The notes under the pieces: generated by a model
What the model was told of the DNA's origin: nothing
The model's input: only the letters and a program-made list of their open reading frames with translations
The model's database searches: none
Shown here: positions 15,817 to 24,549 of the stretch, piece after piece
Numbering within the stretch: position 1 is the first letter of the stretch
Layout: each line of letters starts with the position of its first letter
Assembly: GCF_022024235.1 (NCBI RefSeq)
Contig: NZ_CP091800.1
Coordinates: 858,001 to 922,000, forward strand
DNA length: 64,000 nucleotides
Source of the DNA: Segatella baroniae B14
GTDB lineage: Bacteria > Bacteroidota > Bacteroidia > Bacteroidales > Bacteroidaceae
Direction: 5' to 3'
Position numbers and translations under genes: made by a program

Positions 15817-17091
15817 ATGGCAGATTTAGCAAAAGGAACAAGAATATCGCTAACAGATGGCGGTTGTGTAACCATTATCAAGGAGTTAGGTCGAGGTGGA
15901 CAAGGAATTGTCTATCTCGTCGATTTGAATGGTGAGCAAAAAGCCCTTAAATGGTACTTGACTGCACCCGATGAGAAATTCTACAGGAATCTCGAAAAGA
16001 ACATCATGAATGGTGCTCCTTCTGACGCATTCCTTTGGCCAGAACATTTGACAAATCGTCAACTTGGCAGTTTTGGTTATGTAATGCAGTTGAGACCCAA
16101 AAACTACTATGAGTTTGGCAACTACCTGCTAGCTAAAGTCAGCTTCAAGTCTTTTACCGCAATGCTTGCAGCTGCCATGAAGATTTGCGACGGCTTCATG
16201 ATGCTCCATCGTTGTGGCTACAGTTATCAGGATCTCAACGATGGCAACTTTTTCATCGATCCAAACAATGGCGATGTGCTCATCTGTGATAATGACAACG
16301 TAATGCCTCAGGGAGAGAAATCCGGCATCATGGGTAAAGCCCGTTACATGGCTCCTGAGATTGTTGCTGGTGGCATTCCTGACAAACGAAGTGATAGATT
16401 CTCGCTTTCGGTTATTTTATTCATGCTTTTTTATGCCAATCATCCATTTGAGGGAGAACGAGTTGTTGCATGCCCTTGCATGACAGAAAAATTTGAACGC
16501 AAGTTCTATGGAAGTGAAGCTATCTTCATTTATGATCCGACAAACAATGCCAATCGTCCCGTAAGAGGAATCCATCAGAATGTCATCAGACGTTGGCCGG
16601 TTTTCCCTTCTATCCTGAGAGAAACATTTGAACGCGAGTTCAGTCAGGAGTACCTACAGAATCCGGAGAAGCGAATGATTGAGCAGAATTGGGAGAAAAT
16701 CATCTCACAAGTTCGTGACCAGCTGGTAATCTGCCCTACTTGTAAGGAAGAAACGTTTGTTGAGACAAATGGAACTGTCGGCAAGTGCATCAACCGAGGT
16801 TGTACAATTGACATCTCAAAGCGCTTGCTTATCAACAACAGGTCATTACCTCTCACAGATAAAACAGAAATCTATATTGACAATGACAATACACCAGATG
16901 CTGTCGTTTCAAAGGATGCCAATGGTGTGTTGCTAATAAAGAACATCTCACCTGATAAGTGGACTGTAGAGACACCAAGCGGTAAGGTGAAGACAGTAGA
17001 ACCACAAGATATCATGCCTGTAAAAGAAGGCTTAAAGATAACATTCAAAATTCGTGAAATTCCGTATCGCGGAGAAATTACAAGCATTTAA
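15817..17091 (+). CDS. TerY-P triad Ser/Thr protein kinase with C-terminal zinc ribbon
   Basis: The product has 424 residues. The kinase domain spans residues about 10-290: Gly-rich loop GRGGQGIVY (25-33), ATP-binding Lys45 in ALKWY, catalytic loop YQDLNDGN with Asp139 and Asn144, and MAPEI (178-182). Two motifs are variant: the HRD His is Tyr137-like (YSYQDL) and DFG is DND (158-160). All metal- and base-forming acids remain, so activity is expected. A Cys4 ribbon follows (CPTC ... CINRGC, residues about 307-330), then a beta-rich tail (LTDKTEIYIDNDNT) that may be FHA-like. It is the kinase of the TerY-P kinase/vWA/phosphatase set, adjacent to both partners. Confidence 0.88.
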   Translation: MADLAKGTRISLTDGGCVTIIKELGRGGQGIVYLVDLNGEQKALKWYLTAPDEKFYRNLEKNIMNGAPSDAFLWPEHLTNRQLGSFGYVMQLRPKNYYEFGNYLLAKVSFKSFTAMLAAAMKICDGFMMLHRCGYSYQDLNDGNFFIDPNNGDVLICDNDNVMPQGEKSGIMGKARYMAPEIVAGGIPDKRSDRFSLSVILFMLFYANHPFEGERVVACPCMTEKFERKFYGSEAIFIYDPTNNANRPVRGIHQNVIRRWPVFPSILRETFEREFSQEYLQNPEKRMIEQNWEKIISQVRDQLVICPTCKEETFVETNGTVGKCINRGCTIDISKRLLINNRSLPLTDKTEIYIDNDNTPDAVVSKDANGVLLIKNISPDKWTVETPSGKVKTVEPQDIMPVKEGLKITFKIREIPYRGEITSI

Positions 17092-17102
17092 ATTTTACAA
17101 TA

Positions 17103-17858
17103 ATGGGACTTTTAGATGACGTGGTAAGTGTCCCACGCAGAACAATGACACTTTTCTTTGTAATCGACACATCAGGTAGTATGATCGGTAACAAGATTGG
17201 TGCCGTTAATGATGCTGTTGAGAACGTACTTCCTATGCTCGATGAGATTTCTGCTTCTAACCCAGATGCAGAGATCAAGGTTGCTGCTCTTGAATTTTCA
17301 AGCGGTTGCAATTGGCTTTATGATGAACCAAAGCTTGCATCTGAGTTTGTATGGCAGGATGTAACAGCAAGTGGTCTCACATCACTTGGTGCTGCATGTC
17401 TTGAACTCAACTCAAAACTTTCTCGTAGTGGCTTTATGCAGACTCCAAGCGGAAGCTTTGCTCCTGCTATTATTCTCCTTTCGGATGGTGGTCCTACCGA
17501 TGATTTCCACGGAGGTCTGTCAAAGCTGAAGGCAAACAATTGGTTCAAGAATGCCATCAAGATTGCTATTGCCATTGGTGATGATGCCGACAAGGACGTA
17601 CTCACTCAGTTCACTGGAACAAACGAAGCTGTATTTACCGTTCATAACATCGATGCTTTGAAGCAAATCATTCGTGTTGTTGCTGTAACCTCTTCACAGA
17701 TTGGTAGTAAGAGTAGTACTGCTGGCGATACCACTAAGCAGGAACAGGTTATCAAAGATGTGACAGAAGCCGCCAAGGATATAGATGGCGCACAATCAGA
17801 AGCAGAAGCAGCACCAGCTCCTGCAAATTCAGCAGATAATTACGACGATTGGGATTAA
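17103..17858 (+). CDS. TerY-like vWA domain protein
   Basis: The product has 251 residues. The MIDAS metal site is complete: DTSGSM (residues 22-27), Thr in ASGLTSLGAA, and Asp in ILLSDGGPTDD near residue 126. The domain begins within 15 residues of the N-terminus, as in TerY. The C-terminal 50 residues are a low-complexity acidic/Ala tail without a zinc ribbon; that ribbon is encoded by the first gene of the operon. In TerY-P triads the vWA protein is thought to be a scaffold whose state is set by the neighbouring kinase and phosphatase. Spacing is 11 bp after the kinase and 15 bp before the phosphatase. Confidence 0.88.
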   Translation: MGLLDDVVSVPRRTMTLFFVIDTSGSMIGNKIGAVNDAVENVLPMLDEISASNPDAEIKVAALEFSSGCNWLYDEPKLASEFVWQDVTASGLTSLGAACLELNSKLSRSGFMQTPSGSFAPAIILLSDGGPTDDFHGGLSKLKANNWFKNAIKIAIAIGDDADKDVLTQFTGTNEAVFTVHNIDALKQIIRVVAVTSSQIGSKSSTAGDTTKQEQVIKDVTEAAKDIDGAQSEAEAAPAPANSADNYDDWD

Positions 17859-17873
17859 ACCAAAGTTTCTGTA

Positions 17874-19130
17874 ATGGAGAAATTAGTTCATTTTTGTCAA
17901 GGAGAAAGCCATAAAGCAACGGGCAAAGTATGTCAGGACTATGCGATGTGTAGTACTGACAATGGTATTGCTGTGGCTGTCTTGAGCGATGGACATGGTG
18001 GTAACAGATATTTCAGAAGTGACGTAGGCTCAAAGACGATTGTTGAATGCACCTTCAAAAGAGTAACAGAATTTGTAGAAAATGTGGATTCTAGCATTTT
18101 TGAAGGTAAGCCATTTACTGCAGTTTCGGCATTGACAACAGAACGCAAAGAAGAAAATCTGCGAAAGAACAGTAAAGCAGATGATCAACTGAATCAACTC
18201 TTCAAGTCAATAATATTCGGGTGGAGAACTGCTGTTGAAAAGCATGCAGAAGAGAATCCATTTACCGAAGAAGAACTGAAGTTGATTACAGATCCGCAAG
18301 ACCCACATTCCATAGACAAGACATACGGCTGTACATTGATGTGCTATGTAAGGACACCAAAGTACTGGCTTGCTTTCCACCTCGGAGATGGGAAGTGCTT
18401 CTCGTTTGATGGAGATGGCAATTGGAGTGAACCGATTCCTTGGGATGAACGATGCTTCCTGAATAAGACAACATCCATTTGCGATACAGATGCACTATCC
18501 GAATTCCGCTATTGCTACCAAGGCAATGGAGATTTTCCTGTAGCAGTATTCCTTGCTTCTGATGGATTGGATGATTCTTTCGGAGAGTCCTTCAATCAAG
18601 CAAACTTCTATATCCAGATTCTGAAACTCATTGTTAACACGTCAAACAAAGATGCCCAGAAGGAAATAGAAGAAACGCTCCCACAGTTAAGCAAGATTGG
18701 AAGTCAGGATGATATGTCTGTAGCTTGCCTTTATGACGAGAAGGTATTAGATTCCATCATACCGAAACTCATATTATGGCAAAGGAGTAATGTAGAGAAA
18801 CAGATTGATGCTCTCAACGAAAAGATTCTTGTGGCCAAAGCCAAGATGTCAAAATACTCACCTCTTAAGTTTTACACTAAAAAGGAATTGATTGAGGCTC
18901 AATATGCTCAAACAGACATTGAACGACTGTTTACATCCAAGCGAGAGCTTGCCGCCAAGTACAACAGGTTCACCAGTGAACTCCCTTCCACGGCTTCACA
19001 TACTAATTACGATGACGAAATAGGATTATATGAGTACAAAGAAGAAGAGAAACGGCTAACTCTAACTGCTGATCAAATCAAGAAGCGATTGAGGGTTTTA
19101 AATCATCCGATGTACAAATTTAATATATGA
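17874..19130 (+). CDS. PP2C-family protein phosphatase with C-terminal coiled coil
   Basis: The product has 418 residues. PP2C metal-binding motifs are present in order: QDYA (Asp22), SDGHGG (38-43), HLGDGKC, SDGLDDSF and GSQDDMSVA. They form the binuclear metal centre of Ser/Thr phosphatases. After residue about 290 comes a long charged helix region (NVEKQIDALNEKILVAKAKM and onward) suited to partner binding. It completes the kinase/vWA/phosphatase triad of Ter-type stress systems. Its stop overlaps the next start by 4 bp (ATGA at 19127-19130), a sign of translational coupling. Confidence 0.88.
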   Translation: MEKLVHFCQGESHKATGKVCQDYAMCSTDNGIAVAVLSDGHGGNRYFRSDVGSKTIVECTFKRVTEFVENVDSSIFEGKPFTAVSALTTERKEENLRKNSKADDQLNQLFKSIIFGWRTAVEKHAEENPFTEEELKLITDPQDPHSIDKTYGCTLMCYVRTPKYWLAFHLGDGKCFSFDGDGNWSEPIPWDERCFLNKTTSICDTDALSEFRYCYQGNGDFPVAVFLASDGLDDSFGESFNQANFYIQILKLIVNTSNKDAQKEIEETLPQLSKIGSQDDMSVACLYDEKVLDSIIPKLILWQRSNVEKQIDALNEKILVAKAKMSKYSPLKFYTKKELIEAQYAQTDIERLFTSKRELAAKYNRFTSELPSTASHTNYDDEIGLYEYKEEEKRLTLTADQIKKRLRVLNHPMYKFNI

Positions 19131-20575
19131 ACATGGATAAGAAATGTCAATTACATACAGGAATAAAGGATATTATTCAAACGAATGGAACAGAACCAAT
19201 TCGAACCGTTCAGTTGGCTAATATCCTTGCTGATTATTCTGCCTACGATGAATATCCTGCAACGAAGGTCGTACTGAAAGACGTTCTGACTAATGGCTTT
19301 GGGCAACGCATTTATGATGCCTTCAAAAAGTCGGGAAATAGTTCACTTGCTGAAATAGAAAAGATTAAGCAGGATTATAGCAAGGATACAAAGTTCAAGA
19401 AGGATGTTGTCAATTATGTGTTTGACTCTATCTGCTATGGCTTGGGGTTAAAGACATCCGTTAAAGAGCCATCAAGCAACAGCTTTGATCCTTTCACAAA
19501 CGAGTCGGATAACATTCTGGACAAACTACCTGGAATGTTGGCAGAACTAAAAAAGGAATATGAAGAAGCCTTGAAAACCCTTCTGGTACAGCCAAAGGAT
19601 ATTATCTGGGATGCAGCTGCTTATTATCCAGCATCAGCAGAAAACCAACTGTATTTGATAGAGGGTAAGATTCATGTTATCAGCAATCAGTTAGGCATCA
19701 ACGATAACAACTGGTGTAAGAATCTGAAAGAAAAGACATTGAACAACCACCGCCAGAGAAAGATTAACTCTGTCAAGGAAGTACTGGATGCTAAGAAGTC
19801 TGATTTCACCACATTGTTGAATAATGCACTTGTCAAGCCATCTGCATCCTACATTAGCAAGTCTGGACATTATGCAGCTGATAAAGTCTCTGATATTGAG
19901 AAATTGGAGTCAGAGATTAAAGGTTTGTATGGTGAGATGGGTATAAAGTATGACGATTGGTGCGAAAAAGAAAAGAACAGAATTCTCTCACCATACGTTG
20001 TATCTGACAGCAACCGCATTCGTCAAATGCTCTTGAAGATAGCAATGCCAGCAGCTATGTTCTGTGGTGTTGGATATTATGGTGGAACTTATGCAACCTC
20101 TACTGATGACATCAATGCTTATGAACAAAGGATGGAAACAGCAGAAAGGTATCTCGCCAATGGAGATTACGGAAAAGCTATTGCTGGTTTCATTCAAGCA
20201 TCCGACCAATACGATGGAAGTTACAGAACATCCTCATATAAGGATAGAGCAATGTCTCAGGCTGATGCGTGCTTTGAGAATATGCAGAACAAAGTGGCTT
20301 CATTGATTGAAGAAAAGCAATACGGAGAGGTTCTTTCTCTCATGAAATCTATACCAACTGAATACTTGTATGCAAATCAGGACAAGAGTGACTGGATAGA
20401 GAAAACAAAGATAGACCTGCAAAATACAGTAGCAGAAGAGGTTGACCAACTGGCAGATTTGATATCCAACAATGGTGGTCATCTGACGGAGGACGGCAAG
20501 AAATATCTTGATCAACTATTGGCTGTATCTCCCAACAATTACTGGTTGAACCTTATTAAGACGAAAGAGAAATGA
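19127..20575 (+). CDS. Helical membrane-anchored protein of the TerY/HXS operon, unknown function
   Basis: The product has 482 residues. The first 300 are soluble and charged. A single hydrophobic segment near residues 303-325 (MLLKIAMPAAMFCGVGYYGG) is followed by a TPR-like helical tail (AERYLANGDYGKAIAGFIQA). The N-terminal part (IQTNGTEPIRTVQLANILAD) has no domain I can name. It overlaps the phosphatase gene by 4 bp and the HxsA gene by 4 bp, so it bridges the signalling and HXS halves. A role in linking cytoplasmic phospho-signalling to the envelope is an inference from position and the membrane helix. Confidence 0.7.
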   Translation: MNMDKKCQLHTGIKDIIQTNGTEPIRTVQLANILADYSAYDEYPATKVVLKDVLTNGFGQRIYDAFKKSGNSSLAEIEKIKQDYSKDTKFKKDVVNYVFDSICYGLGLKTSVKEPSSNSFDPFTNESDNILDKLPGMLAELKKEYEEALKTLLVQPKDIIWDAAAYYPASAENQLYLIEGKIHVISNQLGINDNNWCKNLKEKTLNNHRQRKINSVKEVLDAKKSDFTTLLNNALVKPSASYISKSGHYAADKVSDIEKLESEIKGLYGEMGIKYDDWCEKEKNRILSPYVVSDSNRIRQMLLKIAMPAAMFCGVGYYGGTYATSTDDINAYEQRMETAERYLANGDYGKAIAGFIQASDQYDGSYRTSSYKDRAMSQADACFENMQNKVASLIEEKQYGEVLSLMKSIPTEYLYANQDKSDWIEKTKIDLQNTVAEEVDQLADLISNNGGHLTEDGKKYLDQLLAVSPNNYWLNLIKTKEK

Positions 20576-21474
20576 AGAATTCTGCAAAAAACAAAATAAA
20601 GGCATTGTTGCTTTCTGCAACTTCGGCTTTATTGCCAACTCATGCACAAGCAGAAGAAGCCACTACATTCATGCCTGACCTTGGCAATAATGATGATTTC
20701 TTCGGTGAGACAAGACGCTCATGGGGAAAAGTATTCAAGAATGTAGCAAAACTTGATAAGAATGGTGATGTGAAGTATATTGCCAGCCACCGTTCACACA
20801 TGTCACATCGTTCTGGCGGAGGCGGTGGCGGCTATGGTCACAGATCACATTATTCACATTACTCATCTTACGGAGGTGGTTCAAGCCATTACTCATCAAG
20901 TTCAAGTTCTCGTAGCAGTTCTTCGTCTTACAGCAAACCAAAACCAAAGTCTGCTGGCGATTACTCAATTGGTGATAGAACTTTGAAGACTGGTATTCAC
21001 GGAAGTGATGTAACTGCACTTACGGGCTATCTTGCAACAGGTTTGTATATCAATCATTCATGGATAAAAGAGAAGGAAGGTTACTCTCTTTATGATGCTA
21101 CAATCGCATCTGCTGTCAAGCATTTCCAGAAGGATGCAGGTTTGGCACAGACAGGTATTGCCGACCAAACCACAATAGACAAACTGAAATCGTGGGATAA
21201 TAGCAAGACAACCGTCATCCTGGGTACTCGTGAATTATCGTATTCAGAGACATCAACCGACAAAGGTACTGACGTTACTGAACTTGTCAAACTTCTGACA
21301 AAAGCTGGGTTTCCACCTAATCCAAAGAAGATTGTCATGACAAGTGACGGTAGAACTGAGTTTACAAAAGATATAGCAACTGCAGTTAGGTTCTTCCAGG
21401 CATACAACAACCTTAGAGTAACAGGAAGAGCAGATGATGCAACTATTAAAGCGTTAAAAGCAAAGGCACAATAG
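20572..21474 (+). CDS. hxsA: HxsA-type His-Xaa-Ser repeat protein with two peptidoglycan-binding-like domains
   Basis: The product has 300 residues: a signal peptide (residues 1-27, ending AHAQA-like HAQAEE) and a segment VFKNVAKLDKNGDVKYIA. Then come His-Xaa-Ser units at 73-81 (HRS-HMS-HRS), 90-98 (HRS-HYS-HYS) and 106-108, a Ser-rich linker, and two PG_binding_1-like repeats (about 130-207 and 215-297; VKHFQKDAGLAQTGIADQTT and VRFFQAYNNLRVTGRADDAT). In HXS systems the repeats are the presumed substrate of the paired radical SAM enzymes encoded just downstream. The domains predict export and attachment to the cell wall. The chemical modification is not deducible from sequence. Confidence 0.85.
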   Translation: MKNSAKNKIKALLLSATSALLPTHAQAEEATTFMPDLGNNDDFFGETRRSWGKVFKNVAKLDKNGDVKYIASHRSHMSHRSGGGGGGYGHRSHYSHYSSYGGGSSHYSSSSSSRSSSSSYSKPKPKSAGDYSIGDRTLKTGIHGSDVTALTGYLATGLYINHSWIKEKEGYSLYDATIASAVKHFQKDAGLAQTGIADQTTIDKLKSWDNSKTTVILGTRELSYSETSTDKGTDVTELVKLLTKAGFPPNPKKIVMTSDGRTEFTKDIATAVRFFQAYNNLRVTGRADDATIKALKAKAQ

Positions 21475-21478
21475 TATT

Positions 21479-21991
21479 ATGAATAAGATAGCTTCAAATA
21501 TAATAAAGTCAATATTAGTGGCATCTGTTTTTTCCATATCAGGGAGTGACGTGGAAGACACAAATGATTATATGTATACTTTAGATAGTAATAACGACGA
21601 GCAAATGGCTGCTAATAGGAAGAAATCCGTTATAAAGAATGTCATAAAATTAAATGGAAACGGGAAATTTACATTAATTGCTGGTCATCGCTCACATTAT
21701 TCGCATCGGTCGCATTATTCAGGAAAAAGCAGGTGCACTTCATTTAAATCTCCTCTAGAAATGATTCTTGGAGATAGAACAATTTCAAAAGGAATGTATG
21801 GGGCTGACATAGATATGTTGGCAACAATTCTAGATTCTAAGGGGCTATACGACAAACAATACATTTCCAAAATCAAGGGTATGGCATGTTTTGATCTTAG
21901 AATGGAACAATGCATAAAAAACATACAGGCAGAACATGGCATGAAAGTAGATGGAGTTTGCACCCGTGACGTTCTTTCTAAAATCTTGTAA
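21479..21991 (+). CDS. Second, shorter HxsA-like His-Xaa-Ser repeat protein
   Basis: The product has 170 residues with an N-terminal hydrophobic export-type segment (IIKSILVASVFSISG). The block IKNVIKLNGNGKFTLIAG resembles the block before the repeats of the larger HxsA. Four contiguous units follow at 70-81 (HRS-HYS-HRS-HYS). One C-terminal domain (95-170, ILGDRTISKGMYGADI) resembles the first peptidoglycan-binding-like domain of the larger protein, including the GDRT start. It starts 4 bp after that gene, so it looks like a tandem duplicate that lost one domain and became a second substrate of the same maturases. Confidence 0.8.
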   Translation: MNKIASNIIKSILVASVFSISGSDVEDTNDYMYTLDSNNDEQMAANRKKSVIKNVIKLNGNGKFTLIAGHRSHYSHRSHYSGKSRCTSFKSPLEMILGDRTISKGMYGADIDMLATILDSKGLYDKQYISKIKGMACFDLRMEQCIKNIQAEHGMKVDGVCTRDVLSKIL

Positions 21992-21996
21992 AACCT

Positions 21997-22284
21997 ATGG
22001 AAATTAAAGTAGATAGAAATATTTATTCAGATTCTTGCATATCTAAGGTCGTATATCTATTATCAGACAAATACAGCATTGAGAGAAACGTCGTAGACAA
22101 TTACGAAATTCTTACAATTACTCATAAGACAGATGAAAAATTTGATGTCAGTAATTTTTGGGACAAAATGAATGATTTTAAGTTAAGAGAAATCATCAAT
22201 ACCGAGACAAAGGACATTAAGACAATTTTATACGCTAAAGCATTTGGAGAATTTGATAATTTAGACGAAAATGAATTCGACTGA
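21997..22284 (+). CDS. hxsD: HxsD, small His-Xaa-Ser system protein
   Basis: The product has 95 residues. It contains MNDFKLREII (residues about 58-67), matching the LLNDYxLRE-type motif that defines HxsD proteins. It sits immediately before the HxsB gene and overlaps it by 14 bp. HxsD is a conserved partner of the HXS radical SAM pair; its size and acidic charge would suit a substrate-presenting subunit, but that role is inferred. Confidence 0.82.
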   Translation: MEIKVDRNIYSDSCISKVVYLLSDKYSIERNVVDNYEILTITHKTDEKFDVSNFWDKMNDFKLREIINTETKDIKTILYAKAFGEFDNLDENEFD

Positions 22285-23680
22285 AAAATATCACATACTT
22301 CCATTTAATTTTATCAGGATTGCAGGAAAAGAAGTGTTGATAAATGAGTTGGGAGACATGATTGTCGTTCCAAATGGTACTGCATGTCGTTTGGCGAACA
22401 AGGAAGATATAGACGAAGAATTATTCAAGGATCTATATGCTAAATTCTTTGTAACGAACAATTATTTCTCTCCATTGATGGATGTGTATGCAGCCAGACT
22501 CAGGGAGAAGAAAAGCTTTCTCGACAATTTTACCGCTCTACATATATTTGTACTGACGCTTCGTTGCAATCAGAATTGTGTATATTGTCAAGCGTCAAGT
22601 CAAGATGAAGTAAGCAAGCATTGTTCCATGAGTTTTCATACAATGGACAAAGCTGTAGAGTTGATGTTTAAGTCACGCTCTTCATCCCTTACAATGGAAT
22701 TTCAGGGAGGAGAACCCACTTTGGAACCTAAACTGATTAGGTATGGCATTGAACGTGCAGAAGAAATTAACAAGACTGAGAAAAGGAATTTAGATTTTGT
22801 CCTTTGTACAAATAGTATCAATCTCACAGAGGAGATAATGGACATTTGTCAAACCTATCATGTGTTGATTTCAACTTCTCTTGATGGACCAGATTGGTTA
22901 CATAATAAAAATAGAGGAAAGAAAGACAGCCATGAGAAAGTGGTTGCTGGTATAACAAAGGCAAGAACATTGCTTGGCCACGATCAAGTATCAGCTTTGA
23001 TGACTGCTTCGGAAGAGGGTGTACTTCATCCAATCGAAATAGTTGATGAATATGAACGATTAGGTTTCAATAGTATCTTCCTTAGAGCGTTGAATCCATA
23101 CGGACTTGCAAGAGACAATTCCGACTGGGAAGAATATACCGACAAGTTTATTGACTTCTATAAGAAAGCCCTTGACCACATTATAGACATTAATCTCAAA
23201 GGTAGGTTCTTCATCGAGGAGTTTGCTGCAATCATTCTCCGAAAGATGTTAACTCCGTTCTGTACGGGATTTGTTGACTTGCAGTCTCCTGCTGGTATAA
23301 TAAATTCTGTTCTGGTATATAACTATGATGGCTATGTATATGCATCGGATGAATCACGAATGCTTGCAGAATTCAATGACTATACTTTCCGTTTGGGTAG
23401 TGTAGATGACAAATACGAAGATATAGTTTATGGTCAGAAGGCAAGAGAACTAGGAAAAATTTGGTGCAATGAGACGATTGCTGGATGTGCAGATTGTCCG
23501 ATACGAGTGTATTGTGGTGCTGATCCTGTGCGAAACTATTCAACCCAAGGCGATGCATATGGTTTTAGACCCAACTCATGGTTGTGCAGAAAGAATAAAG
23601 CCATCATTGAGTACCTTATAGAATTAATTGTAACGCGTCACGATGAGGTGATGCCAATATTTAAAAGCTGGTTGATATGA
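22271..23680 (+). CDS. hxsB: HxsB radical SAM maturase with SPASM-like Cys cluster
   Basis: The product has 469 residues. The radical SAM motif CNQNCVYC has Cys99, Cys103 and Cys106, which bind the catalytic [4Fe-4S] cluster. FQGGEP follows (SAM-binding GGEP). The C-terminus holds a SPASM-like set (CNETIAGCADCPIRVYCGAD, then CRK) for auxiliary clusters, as in peptide-modifying enzymes. The N-terminal 85 residues precede the barrel as in HxsB. The gene overlaps hxsD by 14 bp and hxsC by 4 bp, so the stoichiometry of the three is probably linked. Expected substrate: the His-Xaa-Ser repeats encoded just upstream. Confidence 0.9.
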   Translation: MNSTEKYHILPFNFIRIAGKEVLINELGDMIVVPNGTACRLANKEDIDEELFKDLYAKFFVTNNYFSPLMDVYAARLREKKSFLDNFTALHIFVLTLRCNQNCVYCQASSQDEVSKHCSMSFHTMDKAVELMFKSRSSSLTMEFQGGEPTLEPKLIRYGIERAEEINKTEKRNLDFVLCTNSINLTEEIMDICQTYHVLISTSLDGPDWLHNKNRGKKDSHEKVVAGITKARTLLGHDQVSALMTASEEGVLHPIEIVDEYERLGFNSIFLRALNPYGLARDNSDWEEYTDKFIDFYKKALDHIIDINLKGRFFIEEFAAIILRKMLTPFCTGFVDLQSPAGIINSVLVYNYDGYVYASDESRMLAEFNDYTFRLGSVDDKYEDIVYGQKARELGKIWCNETIAGCADCPIRVYCGADPVRNYSTQGDAYGFRPNSWLCRKNKAIIEYLIELIVTRHDEVMPIFKSWLI

Positions 23681-24549
23681 CGCAGAGACCATTAGACATA
23701 TTATCCAACGACAATACATTGTTCTGCACGGAACAATGTAACAATCATTGCCTTATGTGCTGCCAGCCACCAATGAAGGTAGATGACATAAATCAACTGT
23801 TCGAAGAGAACTTATTGCGCATCCAAAACGCTCCCAAGGATTTACCGATTATTGGTATTACAGGTGGCGAACCTACCTTGTTGGGCGATAAACTAATCAC
23901 TCTCGTAAAGTACATTCGCGAGCAACTTCCTAATACGGACATACACATCCTTAGCAACGGTCGCAATTTCAAGGACTCGGATTTTACTTCAGCATTAGTT
24001 AAAGCTGGAGAAGGTCGTATAATATTCGGTATACCACTACATTCTGACTTCTACAGAGATCACGACATAATTGCAGGTGCAAAGGGCGCGTTTGAAGAGA
24101 CCATAACAGGTCTTTACAATTTGGCATCTGTAGGAGCATGTATCGAACTACGAATAGTGATGAATAAGCTCAACTATAAGCGATTCTTACCATTAGCTGA
24201 GTTTATTCATAAGAATCTACCTTTTGTCGCGTGGATTGCATACATGGGTATGGAATACACAGGATATGCAATCAAAAACAACAGAAACATTTGGATAGAG
24301 CCGAAGGAATACGTCTCGTATTTATTGGATGCAGTAAAATATCTAGATGAATGGCGCTACAATGTTTGCATATACAACATTCCGTTATGTCTCTTACCAG
24401 ATAACTTTCACGAATTTGCACAGAAAAGTATCTCAGATTGGAAGAATGACTATCCCGACATCTGCCTGGAATGTAAGAAGAAAATAATGTGTTGTGGATT
24501 ATTCACAACATCAATAAAACCATACGAAGGATTAAAAGCGATACAATAA
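23677..24549 (+). CDS. hxsC: HxsC radical SAM maturase
   Basis: The product has 290 residues. The cluster motif is CNNHCLMC (Cys21, Cys25, Cys28), and GITGGEPTLLGDKL is the SAM-binding strand. Several stretches are characteristic of HxsC: IFGIPLHSDFYRDHDIIAGA, KNLPFVAWIAYMGMEYTGYA and CIYNIPLCLLPDNF followed by SISDWKNDYPDICLEC. A C-terminal CxxC plus MCCG group may bind another cluster. It is paired with HxsB, the defining feature of HXS loci. The stop codon shares its last base with the next start (TAATG at 24547-24551). Confidence 0.92.
   Translation: MTQRPLDILSNDNTLFCTEQCNNHCLMCCQPPMKVDDINQLFEENLLRIQNAPKDLPIIGITGGEPTLLGDKLITLVKYIREQLPNTDIHILSNGRNFKDSDFTSALVKAGEGRIIFGIPLHSDFYRDHDIIAGAKGAFEETITGLYNLASVGACIELRIVMNKLNYKRFLPLAEFIHKNLPFVAWIAYMGMEYTGYAIKNNRNIWIEPKEYVSYLLDAVKYLDEWRYNVCIYNIPLCLLPDNFHEFAQKSISDWKNDYPDICLECKKKIMCCGLFTTSIKPYEGLKAIQ

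Noticed and set aside
20760..20940. Low-complexity His/Ser/Gly region considered as a spurious simple repeat
   Set aside because: Its His-Xaa-Ser periodicity, recurrence in the next gene and adjacency to HxsD, HxsB and HxsC show that it is a genuine substrate region.
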